From Chryseobacterium sp. G0162 (GTDB lineage: Bacteria; Bacteroidota; Bacteroidia; Flavobacteriales; Weeksellaceae), in the NCBI RefSeq assembly GCF_003815715.1, contig NZ_CP033922.1:3582001-3646000 (forward strand): a DNA stretch of 64,000 nucleotides. Direction: 5' to 3'. Both the position numbers and the translations under genes were made by a program. Position 1 is the stretch's first letter; each line of letters begins with the position of its first letter. Shown here piece by piece: positions 53,467 to 60,964 of this stretch. The notes under the pieces were generated by a model. The model was not told the DNA's origin, did not search any database, and saw only the letters and a list, made by a program, of their open reading frames with translations.

Positions 53467-54861
53467 ATGAAAATAAAGTACTCGGAACTTATTGATCAGA
53501 CATTATATTTTCCTACGGAGGAATTTAATGTTTCTGAGAACAATTTGTTGTTTCACGACGTTCCATTGATGGACGTAGTTGAACAATTTGGCACTCCGCT
53601 AAAGATTAGCTATCTGCCGAGAATTTCTCAAAATATTCAAAAAGCCAAAAGCTGGTTTAAAGAAGCTTTTGAAAAAATTGAATATAAAAAGAATTATACC
53701 TACTGTTACTGTACAAAATCCAGTCATTTCAATTTCGTATTGGAAGAGGCACTGAAGAACGATATTTCGATAGAAACGTCTTCTGCCTATGATATGGATA
53801 TTGTAAAATCTCTTTATGAGAAAGGGAAAGTAGATAAAAACATTGAGGTAATCTGTAATGGATTCAAGACTGATGACTATCTGACCAATATTTCAGATAT
53901 GATCAATAGTGGTTTTGGAAACATTACTCCGATTTTGGATAATTACCGTGAACTGGATAAGCTTACAGAAAGTATAGATTCTACGTTCAATATCGGGATC
54001 AGAATCGCTTCAGAAGAAGAACCTAAGTTCGAATTTTATACCTCAAGATTAGGAATCGGATATAAAGATATCATTCCTTATTACAGCCAGAAGATCGCTG
54101 AACACCCGAATGCAAGATTGAAAATGCTTCACTTTTTCATTAATACGGGAATCAAAGATACTTCTTACTACTGGAACGAATTGTACAAATGTCTTCGTGT
54201 ATATGCACGTTTGAAGAAAATCGCTCCTGAAGTGGATTCATTGAATATTGGTGGAGGTTTTCCTATCAAAACCTCTCTGAATTTTGATTACGATTACCAA
54301 TATATGGTAGAGGAAATTGTTTCTCAGATCAAAAAATTCTGTGAAGAAGAAGGAGTAGAAGAACCAAACATCTATACTGAATTTGGAAGCTTTACCGTTG
54401 GAGAAAGTGGGGCAAACCTTTATAAGATCATTTCTCAGAAACGTCAGAATGACAGAGAAAAGTGGAACATGATTGATTCTTCTTTCATGACGACACTTCC
54501 TGATACATGGGCCATTTCAAGACACTTTATTATGCTTCCGTTAAACCGTTGGGAGGATAGCTATGAAAGAGTATTTTTAGGGGGATTGACGTGTGATTCA
54601 GATGATTATTATAACTCTGAACAACATACGAATGCCATTTATCTGCCTGTTTTCAGTGATACGAAGCCGTTGTATATCGGATTCTTCCATACAGGAGCTT
54701 ATCAGGAAACCATCGGAGGATATGGTGGAGTACACCACTGTCTGATGCCTCAGCCAAGACACGTCCTTATTCAGAAAGATGAAAACGGTGAATTACAGTA
54801 TGAAATTTTCCGTGAAAAACAGGAACCGGAAGATATATTGAGACTTTTAGGTTATAAATAA
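53467..54861 (+). CDS. speA: arginine decarboxylase (biosynthetic, fold III, short form)
   Basis: 464 aa. PLP-dependent enzyme of the alanine-racemase-like fold: YCYCTKSSHFNFVLEEALK with the PLP lysine, then SIETSSAYDMDIV, DSLNIGGGFPIKTSLNFDY (glycine-rich phosphate site), and the C-terminal GGLTCDSDDYY with the active-site Cys-Asp. Shorter than E. coli SpeA (about 630 aa), as usual for Bacteroidota members. Makes agmatine; agmatinase is encoded nearby. Confidence 0.9.
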   Translation: MKIKYSELIDQTLYFPTEEFNVSENNLLFHDVPLMDVVEQFGTPLKISYLPRISQNIQKAKSWFKEAFEKIEYKKNYTYCYCTKSSHFNFVLEEALKNDISIETSSAYDMDIVKSLYEKGKVDKNIEVICNGFKTDDYLTNISDMINSGFGNITPILDNYRELDKLTESIDSTFNIGIRIASEEEPKFEFYTSRLGIGYKDIIPYYSQKIAEHPNARLKMLHFFINTGIKDTSYYWNELYKCLRVYARLKKIAPEVDSLNIGGGFPIKTSLNFDYDYQYMVEEIVSQIKKFCEEEGVEEPNIYTEFGSFTVGESGANLYKIISQKRQNDREKWNMIDSSFMTTLPDTWAISRHFIMLPLNRWEDSYERVFLGGLTCDSDDYYNSEQHTNAIYLPVFSDTKPLYIGFFHTGAYQETIGGYGGVHHCLMPQPRHVLIQKDENGELQYEIFREKQEPEDILRLLGYK

Positions 54862-54868
54862 TTTTGTA

Positions 54869-54938
54869 ATCAATAGAAACGGGCTAAACCCTGTTTACAA
54901 AAAATAATAAGTCGATTGGCTTTAGCCACAACTTATAC
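54869..54938 (+). repeat. dispersed repeat, family B, copy 2 (GGCTTTAGCC type)
   Basis: ATCAATAGAAACGGGCT...AAAATAATAAGTCGATTGGCTTTAGCCA, parallel to copy 1 at 52323-52380. Located directly after speA. Confidence 0.65.
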
Positions 54939-54943
54939 ATAAC

Positions 54944-54978
54944 AAAAGCTCTCAGGATATCTGAGAGCTTTTTTATTT
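54944..54978. terminator. bidirectional terminator between speA and the HAD gene
   Basis: Stem AAAAGCTCTCAG / CTGAGAGCTTTT around GATAT, followed by TTTATTT; the reverse strand gene ends at 54977. Confidence 0.88.
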
Positions 54979-55636
54979 AAAAATATTTTGAAATTTTATC
55001 CAGTTCAAGGTCTTCATAATCAGAAACCACAGTGTCAGCTAATGTGTAATCCTGATTTTTTGAATGTGGACTTCTATAAGCAGCACAGAATATTTTAGCT
55101 CTGTGGGCTGCCAGAATGCCATTCGTAGAATCTTCAATCACCATACAGTTTTCAACAGATTCAGCTGCCATTTCAGCTGCCAATAGAAAAACTTCCGGAT
55201 GAGGTTTGGATTCCTTTAAATCCGCACCGCTGATCTTTCCACTGAAATATTTTTCCAGTCCGAATTTCTCAAACACCATATTAATGGTTATCATCGTTGC
55301 AGAAGAAGCTAAAATAAGCTTGATATCATTTTCGTGATAATGCTGAATCAGGTTTTTTACTCCTGGAATCAGGTCAAACTCATCATCATTATAAAAATAA
55401 TCTTTAAAATGTGATCTTTTGATCCCTGCAATCGCTTCGTGTGTATGACTCAAGTCAAATTGACTGATTAATGTTTCACAAACCCTTTTTGTTGAAGCAC
55501 CGGTAAAAGAAGTGTATAAATCTTCGGAAACTGCAATTTCCAATTCATCAAACGTTTTGAAATAGGCTTTTCTATGCAATGGTTCTGTATCTACAATTAC
55601 CCCATCCATATCGAAAAGAACAGCTTTTAAAGACAT
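54977..55636 (-). CDS. HAD-family phosphatase (beta-phosphoglucomutase-like)
   Basis: 219 aa. Motif I AVLFDMDGVIVDTEPLHRK (DxDGV), a helical cap, motif II LILASSATM, motif III KISGADLKESKPHPEVF with the lysine, motif IV NCMVIEDSTNGILAAHRA. Pattern of the phosphoglucomutase/phosphonatase HAD subgroup. Substrate unknown. Lies between speA and speB on the opposite strand. Confidence 0.9.
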   Translation of the reverse strand: MSLKAVLFDMDGVIVDTEPLHRKAYFKTFDELEIAVSEDLYTSFTGASTKRVCETLISQFDLSHTHEAIAGIKRSHFKDYFYNDDEFDLIPGVKNLIQHYHENDIKLILASSATMITINMVFEKFGLEKYFSGKISGADLKESKPHPEVFLLAAEMAAESVENCMVIEDSTNGILAAHRAKIFCAAYRSPHSKNQDYTLADTVVSDYEDLELDKISKYF

Positions 55637-55744
55637 ATTCTAAGTTTTTCACAAAAGTAGGAAATTGAGCTGAAAGGTGAAAGTTAATGCAGAATTAGGG
55701 AAATATCATTTCTTAACTGACTGGTTTTGAGATAAGGAGTAGAG

Positions 55745-55785
55745 TAAGACCAGAAGCTGGAGGCTGGAAGTTATTATAGGGAAAG
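55745..55785. repeat. short dispersed repeat piece (AAGCTGG...GAAGTTATT)
   Basis: GAAGCTGGAGGCTGGAAGTTATT resembles the CAGGAAGAGGGAAGTTATTG arm at 32071-32092 (minus strand reading). Nothing else is seen in this spacer except the speB promoter. Confidence 0.4.
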
Positions 55786-55855
55786 TTCATATTTACTCAG
55801 AAACCTTCATTCACAAACTCTCTCAACTCTTACTCTCCAACTCACAAACTCTTCG

Positions 55856-55863
55856 TATCTTTG
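55856..55863 (+). promoter_or_regulatory. -7 element of speB
   Basis: TATCTTTG, matching TAnnTTTG, 35 bases before the ATG at 55899. Confidence 0.6.
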
Positions 55864-55898
55864 TCATTAATTACAACATTAAAATTTTAAAATAAAGC

Positions 55899-56759
55899 AT
55901 GAAAACATACGCAGGAATTCCCGAGGAAAACGCAACGTTAGAGAATTCGAAAGTAATGTTGGTAACTGTTCCTTATGATGGAACTTCAACATGGGGAAAA
56001 GGAGCTGATAAAGGTCCGGAATTATTCCTAGACGCTTCTGAAAATATGGAGCTTTATGACATTGAAACACAAACTGAGCCTTACCTTCAGGGAGTATATC
56101 TGGCTGGAGAAGTTTCAGAAAATTCTAGTCCTGAAGCAATGACAGAAGCTGTTTATCAAAAAACAAAAGAGCTATTGAACAATGAAGGAAAAGTATTCAC
56201 TTTATTTGGTGGTGAGCACTCTGTTTCTATTGGTTCTATTCGTGCAGTAGGTGAGAAATTTGAAAACCTTACAGTTCTTCAGTTAGATGCTCACACAGAT
56301 TTACGTCCTGAGTTCCATGGTTCTACTTCTAATCACGCTTGTGCTGTGTTTGAAGCAAACCAGAAGCATAACTTAGTTCAGGTGGGAATCCGTTCTATGG
56401 ATGCTGAAGAAGCTCAGTATTTACCAGAAGGTAGAGTATTCTTTGCTCATGAGATTGCTCACAACGAGAACTGGGTGAATGATGTATTGGAAAAAGTTTC
56501 AGGAAACGTATATATCACAATTGACCTTGATGCTTTCGATCCTTCTATTGCTCCATCTACAGGAACTCCTGAACCGGGTGGATTACAATGGTATCCAACA
56601 TTGGAATTATTAAGAAAAGTATTTGAAAAATGTAACGTAGTGGCATTTGATATTGTAGAATTAATGGATTCTCCAATGGCTAAGCCAACAGCTTTCCTTG
56701 CGGCTAAGTTATACTATAAAATGCTTGCTTATAACGATATTTATAACAACGATAACTAA
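55899..56759 (+). CDS. speB: agmatinase (ureohydrolase family)
   Basis: 286 aa. Hydrolyses agmatine to putrescine and urea with a binuclear Mn site: FTLFGGEHSVSIGS, VLQLDAHTDLRPEFHGSTSN (metal Asp and His), VYITIDLDAFDPSIAPSTGT (metal Asps), GGLQWYPTLELL. With speA it forms an arginine to putrescine route. Guanidinobutyrase or another ureohydrolase activity cannot be excluded on sequence, but the speA neighbourhood favours agmatinase. Codon usage suggests good expression. Confidence 0.92.
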   Translation: MKTYAGIPEENATLENSKVMLVTVPYDGTSTWGKGADKGPELFLDASENMELYDIETQTEPYLQGVYLAGEVSENSSPEAMTEAVYQKTKELLNNEGKVFTLFGGEHSVSIGSIRAVGEKFENLTVLQLDAHTDLRPEFHGSTSNHACAVFEANQKHNLVQVGIRSMDAEEAQYLPEGRVFFAHEIAHNENWVNDVLEKVSGNVYITIDLDAFDPSIAPSTGTPEPGGLQWYPTLELLRKVFEKCNVVAFDIVELMDSPMAKPTAFLAAKLYYKMLAYNDIYNNDN

Positions 56760-56828
56760 TATTCCGCAAGAATCGGATTTTTTCTGCCGTATATTCTTTG
56801 GAAATTTGTGAGGTAAAAACAATACAAA

Positions 56829-57671
56829 ATGTCCACACAAAGTCAAATAGATTACAACAGAATTGCTAAAGCGATAGAGTATATCCAGAGCAATTTCAGG
56901 CTTCAGCCAAGTTTGGAGGAAGTGGCAGAGAATATTCACTTGAGTCCGGCCCATTTTCAGAAGATTTTCACAGATTGGGCAGGAACAAGTCCGAAAAAAT
57001 TTTTACAGTTCATTAGTCTTGAACATGCTAAAAATTTACTGAAGGAAGAAAAGGCAAGTATTTTTGATACCGCTTATGAAACGGGACTTTCCAGTACAAG
57101 CAGATTGCATGATCTGTTTGTGAAAATAGAAGGAATGTCTCCGGCAGAATATAAAAATGGTGGAAAAAGCCTTGTTATCAATTATAGTTTTTCAGAAAGT
57201 CCGTTTGGGAATATCCTGGTAGCTTCTACAGAAAAAGGAATCTGCTATATGGCTTTTGAAAACGATAAAGAAACAGCATTAGGGAATTTACAGCATAAAT
57301 TTCCTAATGCTTCTTTTTTTGAAAAGCAAGATACCCTTCAGAAAAACGCCTTGTCTATATTCAATAAAGACTGGACGAAACTCAATACGATCAAACTTCA
57401 TTTAAAAGGTACCGATTTTCAGTTAAAGGTTTGGGAAAGTTTATTAACCATTCCTATGGGAAAACTATCTACTTATGGCAGTTTAGCAGAAAAAATAGGG
57501 AATCCTAAAGCTTCAAGAGCAGTGGGGACGGCGATAGGCAGTAATCCTGTGGCATTTCTCATCCCTTGTCACCGTGTCATTCAGTCTACGGGACATCTCG
57601 GCGGTTACCGATGGGGAAGTGATAGAAAGCAGATGATTGTGGAGTGGGAGAGTTCACAACTTTACTCCTAA
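56829..57671 (+). CDS. Ada-like AraC regulator / methylated-DNA--cysteine methyltransferase fusion
   Basis: 280 aa. Residues 1-105 are an AraC-type HTH (AIEYIQSNFRLQPSLEEVAE, SPAHFQKIFTDWAGTSPKKF, SSTSRLHDLFVKIEGMSPAE). Residues 115-280 are an Ogt/MGMT repair domain with FLIPCHRVIQSTGHLGGYRW (acceptor cysteine in PCHRV, near 246) and KVWESLLTIPMGKLSTYGSL. Compared with E. coli Ada, the N-terminal zinc phosphotriester domain (four Cys) is missing, so how it senses damage is unclear. Followed by alkB. Confidence 0.9.
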   Translation: MSTQSQIDYNRIAKAIEYIQSNFRLQPSLEEVAENIHLSPAHFQKIFTDWAGTSPKKFLQFISLEHAKNLLKEEKASIFDTAYETGLSSTSRLHDLFVKIEGMSPAEYKNGGKSLVINYSFSESPFGNILVASTEKGICYMAFENDKETALGNLQHKFPNASFFEKQDTLQKNALSIFNKDWTKLNTIKLHLKGTDFQLKVWESLLTIPMGKLSTYGSLAEKIGNPKASRAVGTAIGSNPVAFLIPCHRVIQSTGHLGGYRWGSDRKQMIVEWESSQLYS

Positions 57672-57678
57672 GATATTT

Positions 57679-57840
57679 TTAACCACAAAGTCACAAAAGT
57701 TTTTTAAGTGACAATTAACTGCTTGAGAAGTCCACTTAGGTTCTTAAAAAATCTCTGATTTTATCAATATCTCAGTTAAAGAGAAAAATATTCTCTTCCT
57801 GCGGAGGGTGTCACAAATTCTTTGAATTTTTGACGGGATG
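57679..57840 (-). repeat. dispersed repeat, family A, copy 2 (inverted)
   Basis: Reads on the minus strand: TGTGACACC...AACTGAGATATTGAT, TCAGAGATTTTTTAAGAA, CTTCTCAAGCAGTTA, then ACTTTTGTGACTTTGTGGTTAAA. Aligns to copy 1 and copy 3 along its length. Confidence 0.7.
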
Positions 57841-57901
57841 GTTCACTACCTTAATTATTTCCAAAACATTACGTAATTTGTATTCTTAAAAACAAAAAAT
57901 A

Positions 57902-58513
57902 ATGCTCAGCCTATTCGACGAAACACCGGATTATCCTCTAAGCCTCTTATCTTATGATGGCACCGTTCTGTACTATGGAAAAGTGTTTTCAAAAGATGAA
58001 TCTGATGTGTATTATGATTATTTATTTAATCAGATCCCATGGCAAAATGATGAGGCTGTAGTTTTCGGAAAATTAATTCTTACTAAACGGAAAGTAGCTT
58101 GGTTCGGAGAAAAAGCATTTGAATATACCTATTCCAATAGAACAAAATATGCAAAACCCTGGACGCCAGAGCTGTTGAAACTAAAACAGAAATGTGAGGA
58201 AGTTTCAGGTGAAACTTACAATTCCTGTTTACTTAATTTATACCATGACGGCAGTGAAGGAATGGCTTATCACAGTGACGGAGAAACCGATTTGAAAAAA
58301 CATGGAGCCATCGCTTCCCTGACTTTCGGAGCTGAAAGAAAGTTTTTATTTAAGCATAAAACAACTAAAGAAAAGGTAGAAATATTTCTTGAAAACGGAA
58401 GTCTGCTTATTATGAAAGGAACCACTCAGGACAATTGGCTTCACAGACTTCCACCTACAACAAAAGTGAAAACCCCAAGAGTAAACCTTACTTTCAGAAC
58501 GATTGAAGAATAA
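57902..58513 (+). CDS. alkB: alpha-ketoglutarate-dependent dioxygenase AlkB
   Basis: 203 aa. Fe(II)/2OG dioxygenase that removes methyl lesions from DNA. Iron ligands in MAYHSDGETDLKKHG (HxD) and NWLHRLPPTTKVKTPRVNLT (His and the 2OG-binding R-x-N-x-x-x-x-x-R ending TFR); IASLTFGAERKFLFKHK forms the core strand. Next to the Ada-like gene, indicating an alkylation-damage module. Its last codons and stop are repeated 82 bases downstream; see the repeats. Confidence 0.93.
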   Translation: MLSLFDETPDYPLSLLSYDGTVLYYGKVFSKDESDVYYDYLFNQIPWQNDEAVVFGKLILTKRKVAWFGEKAFEYTYSNRTKYAKPWTPELLKLKQKCEEVSGETYNSCLLNLYHDGSEGMAYHSDGETDLKKHGAIASLTFGAERKFLFKHKTTKEKVEIFLENGSLLIMKGTTQDNWLHRLPPTTKVKTPRVNLTFRTIEE

Positions 58514-58671
58514 AAAGCTCTCGCAGATTGATAACGCAATCATCTGTGAAAATCTGTGTAATCAGTGGGAAATAATCATCTTTATTGAAGAATAAAAAGC
58601 TCTCGCGGATTAAGCAAATCATGCAAATTTATAACGTCATCATCTGTGTAAACCTGTGAGATCTGTGGGAA
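58502..58671 (+). repeat. tandem duplication after alkB with dispersed TCTGTG repeat
   Basis: ATTGAAGAATAAAAAGCTCTCGC occurs at 58502-58524 (it spans the alkB stop) and again at 58584-58606. Each is followed by a variant of ATAACG..ATCATCTGTG.AAA.CTGTG..ATC.GTGGGAA. The second copy has extra bases inside (AAGCAAATCATGCAAATTT). Period 82 bases. Confidence 0.8.
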
Positions 58672-58681
58672 CCCAAAAATA

Positions 58682-58712
58682 AAAAAGCTGTTCATCCGAA
58701 CAGCTTTTTCAA
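58682..58712. terminator. bidirectional terminator between alkB repeats and the CocE-like gene
   Basis: Stem AAAAAGCTGTTC / GAACAGCTTTTT around ATCC. Probably ends the minus-strand gene at 58714 and the plus-strand alkB transcript. Confidence 0.85.
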
Positions 58713-58713
58713 T

Positions 58714-60573
58714 TTATTTTAAGATTTCAGCCTCAATAGAACTGTCACCGTATATTTTAATAAATGCTTTGGTATAATCTTCCTTAGAAGCAAAATTTGG
58801 ATTATCCATGAATTTCTGAGGATTTAAAGCAAATAATGGAAACCAAGTACTGCTGATCTGAATCTGGATTTTATGTCCTTTTTTGAAGGTATGAACCACA
58901 TCCTGAAGCCTGAAGTTTACCGCTGTTTTCTGATCAGGAACTAATGCTTCTCCTTTCTCTTTGGTATTTCTGAATCTTGCAGGCATAATCTCACTTCTTA
59001 CCATTTGATGATAGTTTCCATAAATCACACCGTCTTTTTTTTCAGCCGGTTTGAAATCTTCGGGATAAACATCAATTAGTTTTACCGCAAAGTCTGCATC
59101 TGTAGAAGATGACGAAATATTCAATTTTGCCATAATTTCTCCTGCAAAAGTCATATCTTCTGTCAATACATCGGTTGTAAACGTTAATACATCAGGCCTT
59201 CCTACAGCAAATCTCTGATCTTCCGACATATAATTTTTAGGAGTAAAACCATTGAAATCCTTTAAATGGTCAGAACTTAAAACCGGATTATTAGGATCAC
59301 TATAATATTCTGAATATCCTTGTCCTGAAGTATTTTTTAATGTTTTATCAGAAAGATAGAAATTTACTTTCTGAGCATTTTTAGGAGGATAAGAGGTAAA
59401 CTCTTTCCATTGTTTTGCTCCGGTATCATACATCAAAGCTTCAGGAAGCCCGGCATCTTCTTTAGTATTTCCTTTCAGATAATGATTGAAGAATTTTGTT
59501 TCTACATTTTTCTGGTAATACGTTGCAATACTGTCTCCAAAATAAGTCTCACTGTGAAAATGCTTACCTTGTTCCTGAGACCATCCACCATGAGAGAACG
59601 GGCCCATTACAATCGTATTTTTAGCCTTTGGACTTGTTTTCTCAATCGTTTTGTAGATATTTAAAGGTCCGGAAAGATCTTCCGCATCAAACCAGCCTCC
59701 AACAGTCATTACTGCGTGGTTGATATTCTTAAGATGTGGAAGCAGTCCTCTTTTTTGCCAGAATTCATCATAATTGGTATGATTCATAATTTCCGTCATG
59801 AAGAAATTATTTTTATAGTACTTTTCATAGCCATCTTTCAGGGTTCCCATGTCTCTGTAGAATTTTAGACCATCTTCAGAAGTTTGTTTAATGAAGGAAT
59901 CCATATACCAAGCCTTTTGCTCTGGTTTTGTTTTCTGAACTCCAAAAACAGGGAATGTTCTGAAATATCCCAGCATAAATCTTCCGTTGTGAAGAAAATC
60001 ATCATTCCAGAAATCAGAAATAGGAGCTTGCGGTGAAGAAGCAACCAAGGCCGGGTGCTGTGCTAATGTTCCTACAGCTGTATAGAACCCGGGATAAGAA
60101 GTTCCGAATTGTCCTACCTTACCATTGTTATCTTTAACGTTTTTTAAAAGCCAGTCTATAGTATCATAGGTATCTGTACTTTCGTCAACATCTTTTTTAG
60201 TTTTACGTTCTACCTGTGGAGTCATATTGGTGAAAGTTCCTTCGCTCATATATCTTCCACGTACATCCTGATACACAAAAATGTATTTGTCTTTCATCAG
60301 ATAGGTGTTAGGGCCCACTTTGGTTTTGTATTCATTTTCATCATAAGGAGCAATGCTATAGCACGTTCTCTGCATTAGAAACGGATATTTGTTCTTGGTT
60401 GAAATATCTTTAGGAATATAAACAGCAGTGAAAAGTTTCACGCCATCACGCATGGGGATATAAAATTCCTTCTTGGTAAAGTTATCCTTAACGAAATTGT
60501 CTTTTTGTTCCGTATTCTGAGCCTTTCCAAGAATGAAAAGAAGAATGAATACAACTGAAATATGGGTCTTCAT
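58714..60573 (-). CDS. CocE/NonD family hydrolase (X-Pro dipeptidyl-peptidase superfamily), secreted
   Basis: 619 aa with a signal peptide (THISVVFILLFILGKAQ). The alpha/beta-hydrolase domain has PMRDGVKLFTAVYIPKD, the nucleophile in VGQFGTSYPGFYTA (G-x-S-Y-x-G), GGWFDAEDLSGP and FSHGGWS (catalytic Asp and His regions), and the C-terminal jelly-roll domain with VRSEIMPARFRNTKEKGEA. The family includes glutaryl-acylases and cocaine esterases; substrate unknown. Confidence 0.9.
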   Translation of the reverse strand: MKTHISVVFILLFILGKAQNTEQKDNFVKDNFTKKEFYIPMRDGVKLFTAVYIPKDISTKNKYPFLMQRTCYSIAPYDENEYKTKVGPNTYLMKDKYIFVYQDVRGRYMSEGTFTNMTPQVERKTKKDVDESTDTYDTIDWLLKNVKDNNGKVGQFGTSYPGFYTAVGTLAQHPALVASSPQAPISDFWNDDFLHNGRFMLGYFRTFPVFGVQKTKPEQKAWYMDSFIKQTSEDGLKFYRDMGTLKDGYEKYYKNNFFMTEIMNHTNYDEFWQKRGLLPHLKNINHAVMTVGGWFDAEDLSGPLNIYKTIEKTSPKAKNTIVMGPFSHGGWSQEQGKHFHSETYFGDSIATYYQKNVETKFFNHYLKGNTKEDAGLPEALMYDTGAKQWKEFTSYPPKNAQKVNFYLSDKTLKNTSGQGYSEYYSDPNNPVLSSDHLKDFNGFTPKNYMSEDQRFAVGRPDVLTFTTDVLTEDMTFAGEIMAKLNISSSSTDADFAVKLIDVYPEDFKPAEKKDGVIYGNYHQMVRSEIMPARFRNTKEKGEALVPDQKTAVNFRLQDVVHTFKKGHKIQIQISSTWFPLFALNPQKFMDNPNFASKEDYTKAFIKIYGDSSIEAEILK

Positions 60574-60735
60574 AAGTAAAATTTGTGGCTAATTTAGAAA
60601 TAAAAATACTTTCCCAGCATTTTCTCAGATGAATCTTCCTTTAAAAGTGGATTTGTTTTGATTTTTTACTGTTGATTGTGGAATTTGTAATAGAATTTTG
60701 GGGTAGAAGGATGGTCGTGGGCGGATAGAATTACC
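60574..60735. other. spacer between the CocE-like gene and repeat A copy 3
   Basis: No coding region or clear promoter seen; AT-rich. The minus-strand gene starting at 60573 presumably has its promoter in this area, but no strong TAnnTTTG element is visible. Confidence 0.4.
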
Positions 60736-60908
60736 CTGTCAAAATCGTAGATTTTGTCACTTCTCCAATAGAGGCGAATACTTACGTCTTCAACTGAGAT
60801 ATTAATGAAATCTTAGGTTTTCGGAAGCTTAAATATACTTCTCAAACAGTTAGTAGCCAATTAAAAATAACTTAAGTGTTTAGAACTTTTGTGACTTTTT
60901 CGGTTAAA
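60736..60908 (+). repeat. dispersed repeat, family A, copy 3
   Basis: CTGTCAAAATCGTAGATTTTG, AACTGAGATATTAATGAAA, CTTCTCAAACAGTTAGTAG, TAACTTAAGTGTTTAGAAC and TTTTGTGACTTTTTCGGTTAA appear in the same order as in copy 1 and inverted copy 2. Confidence 0.7.
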
Positions 60909-60912
60909 ACTA

Positions 60913-60940
60913 AAAAAGCCGGAAAATTTCCGGCAATTTA
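60913..60940 (-). terminator. terminator of the outer-membrane receptor gene
   Basis: GCCGG / CCGGC stem within GCCGGAAAATTTCCGGC; on the minus strand followed by TTTTTTAGTTTT. Confidence 0.75.
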
Positions 60941-60964
60941 TAAAAATATATAAAAGTATGGTGT

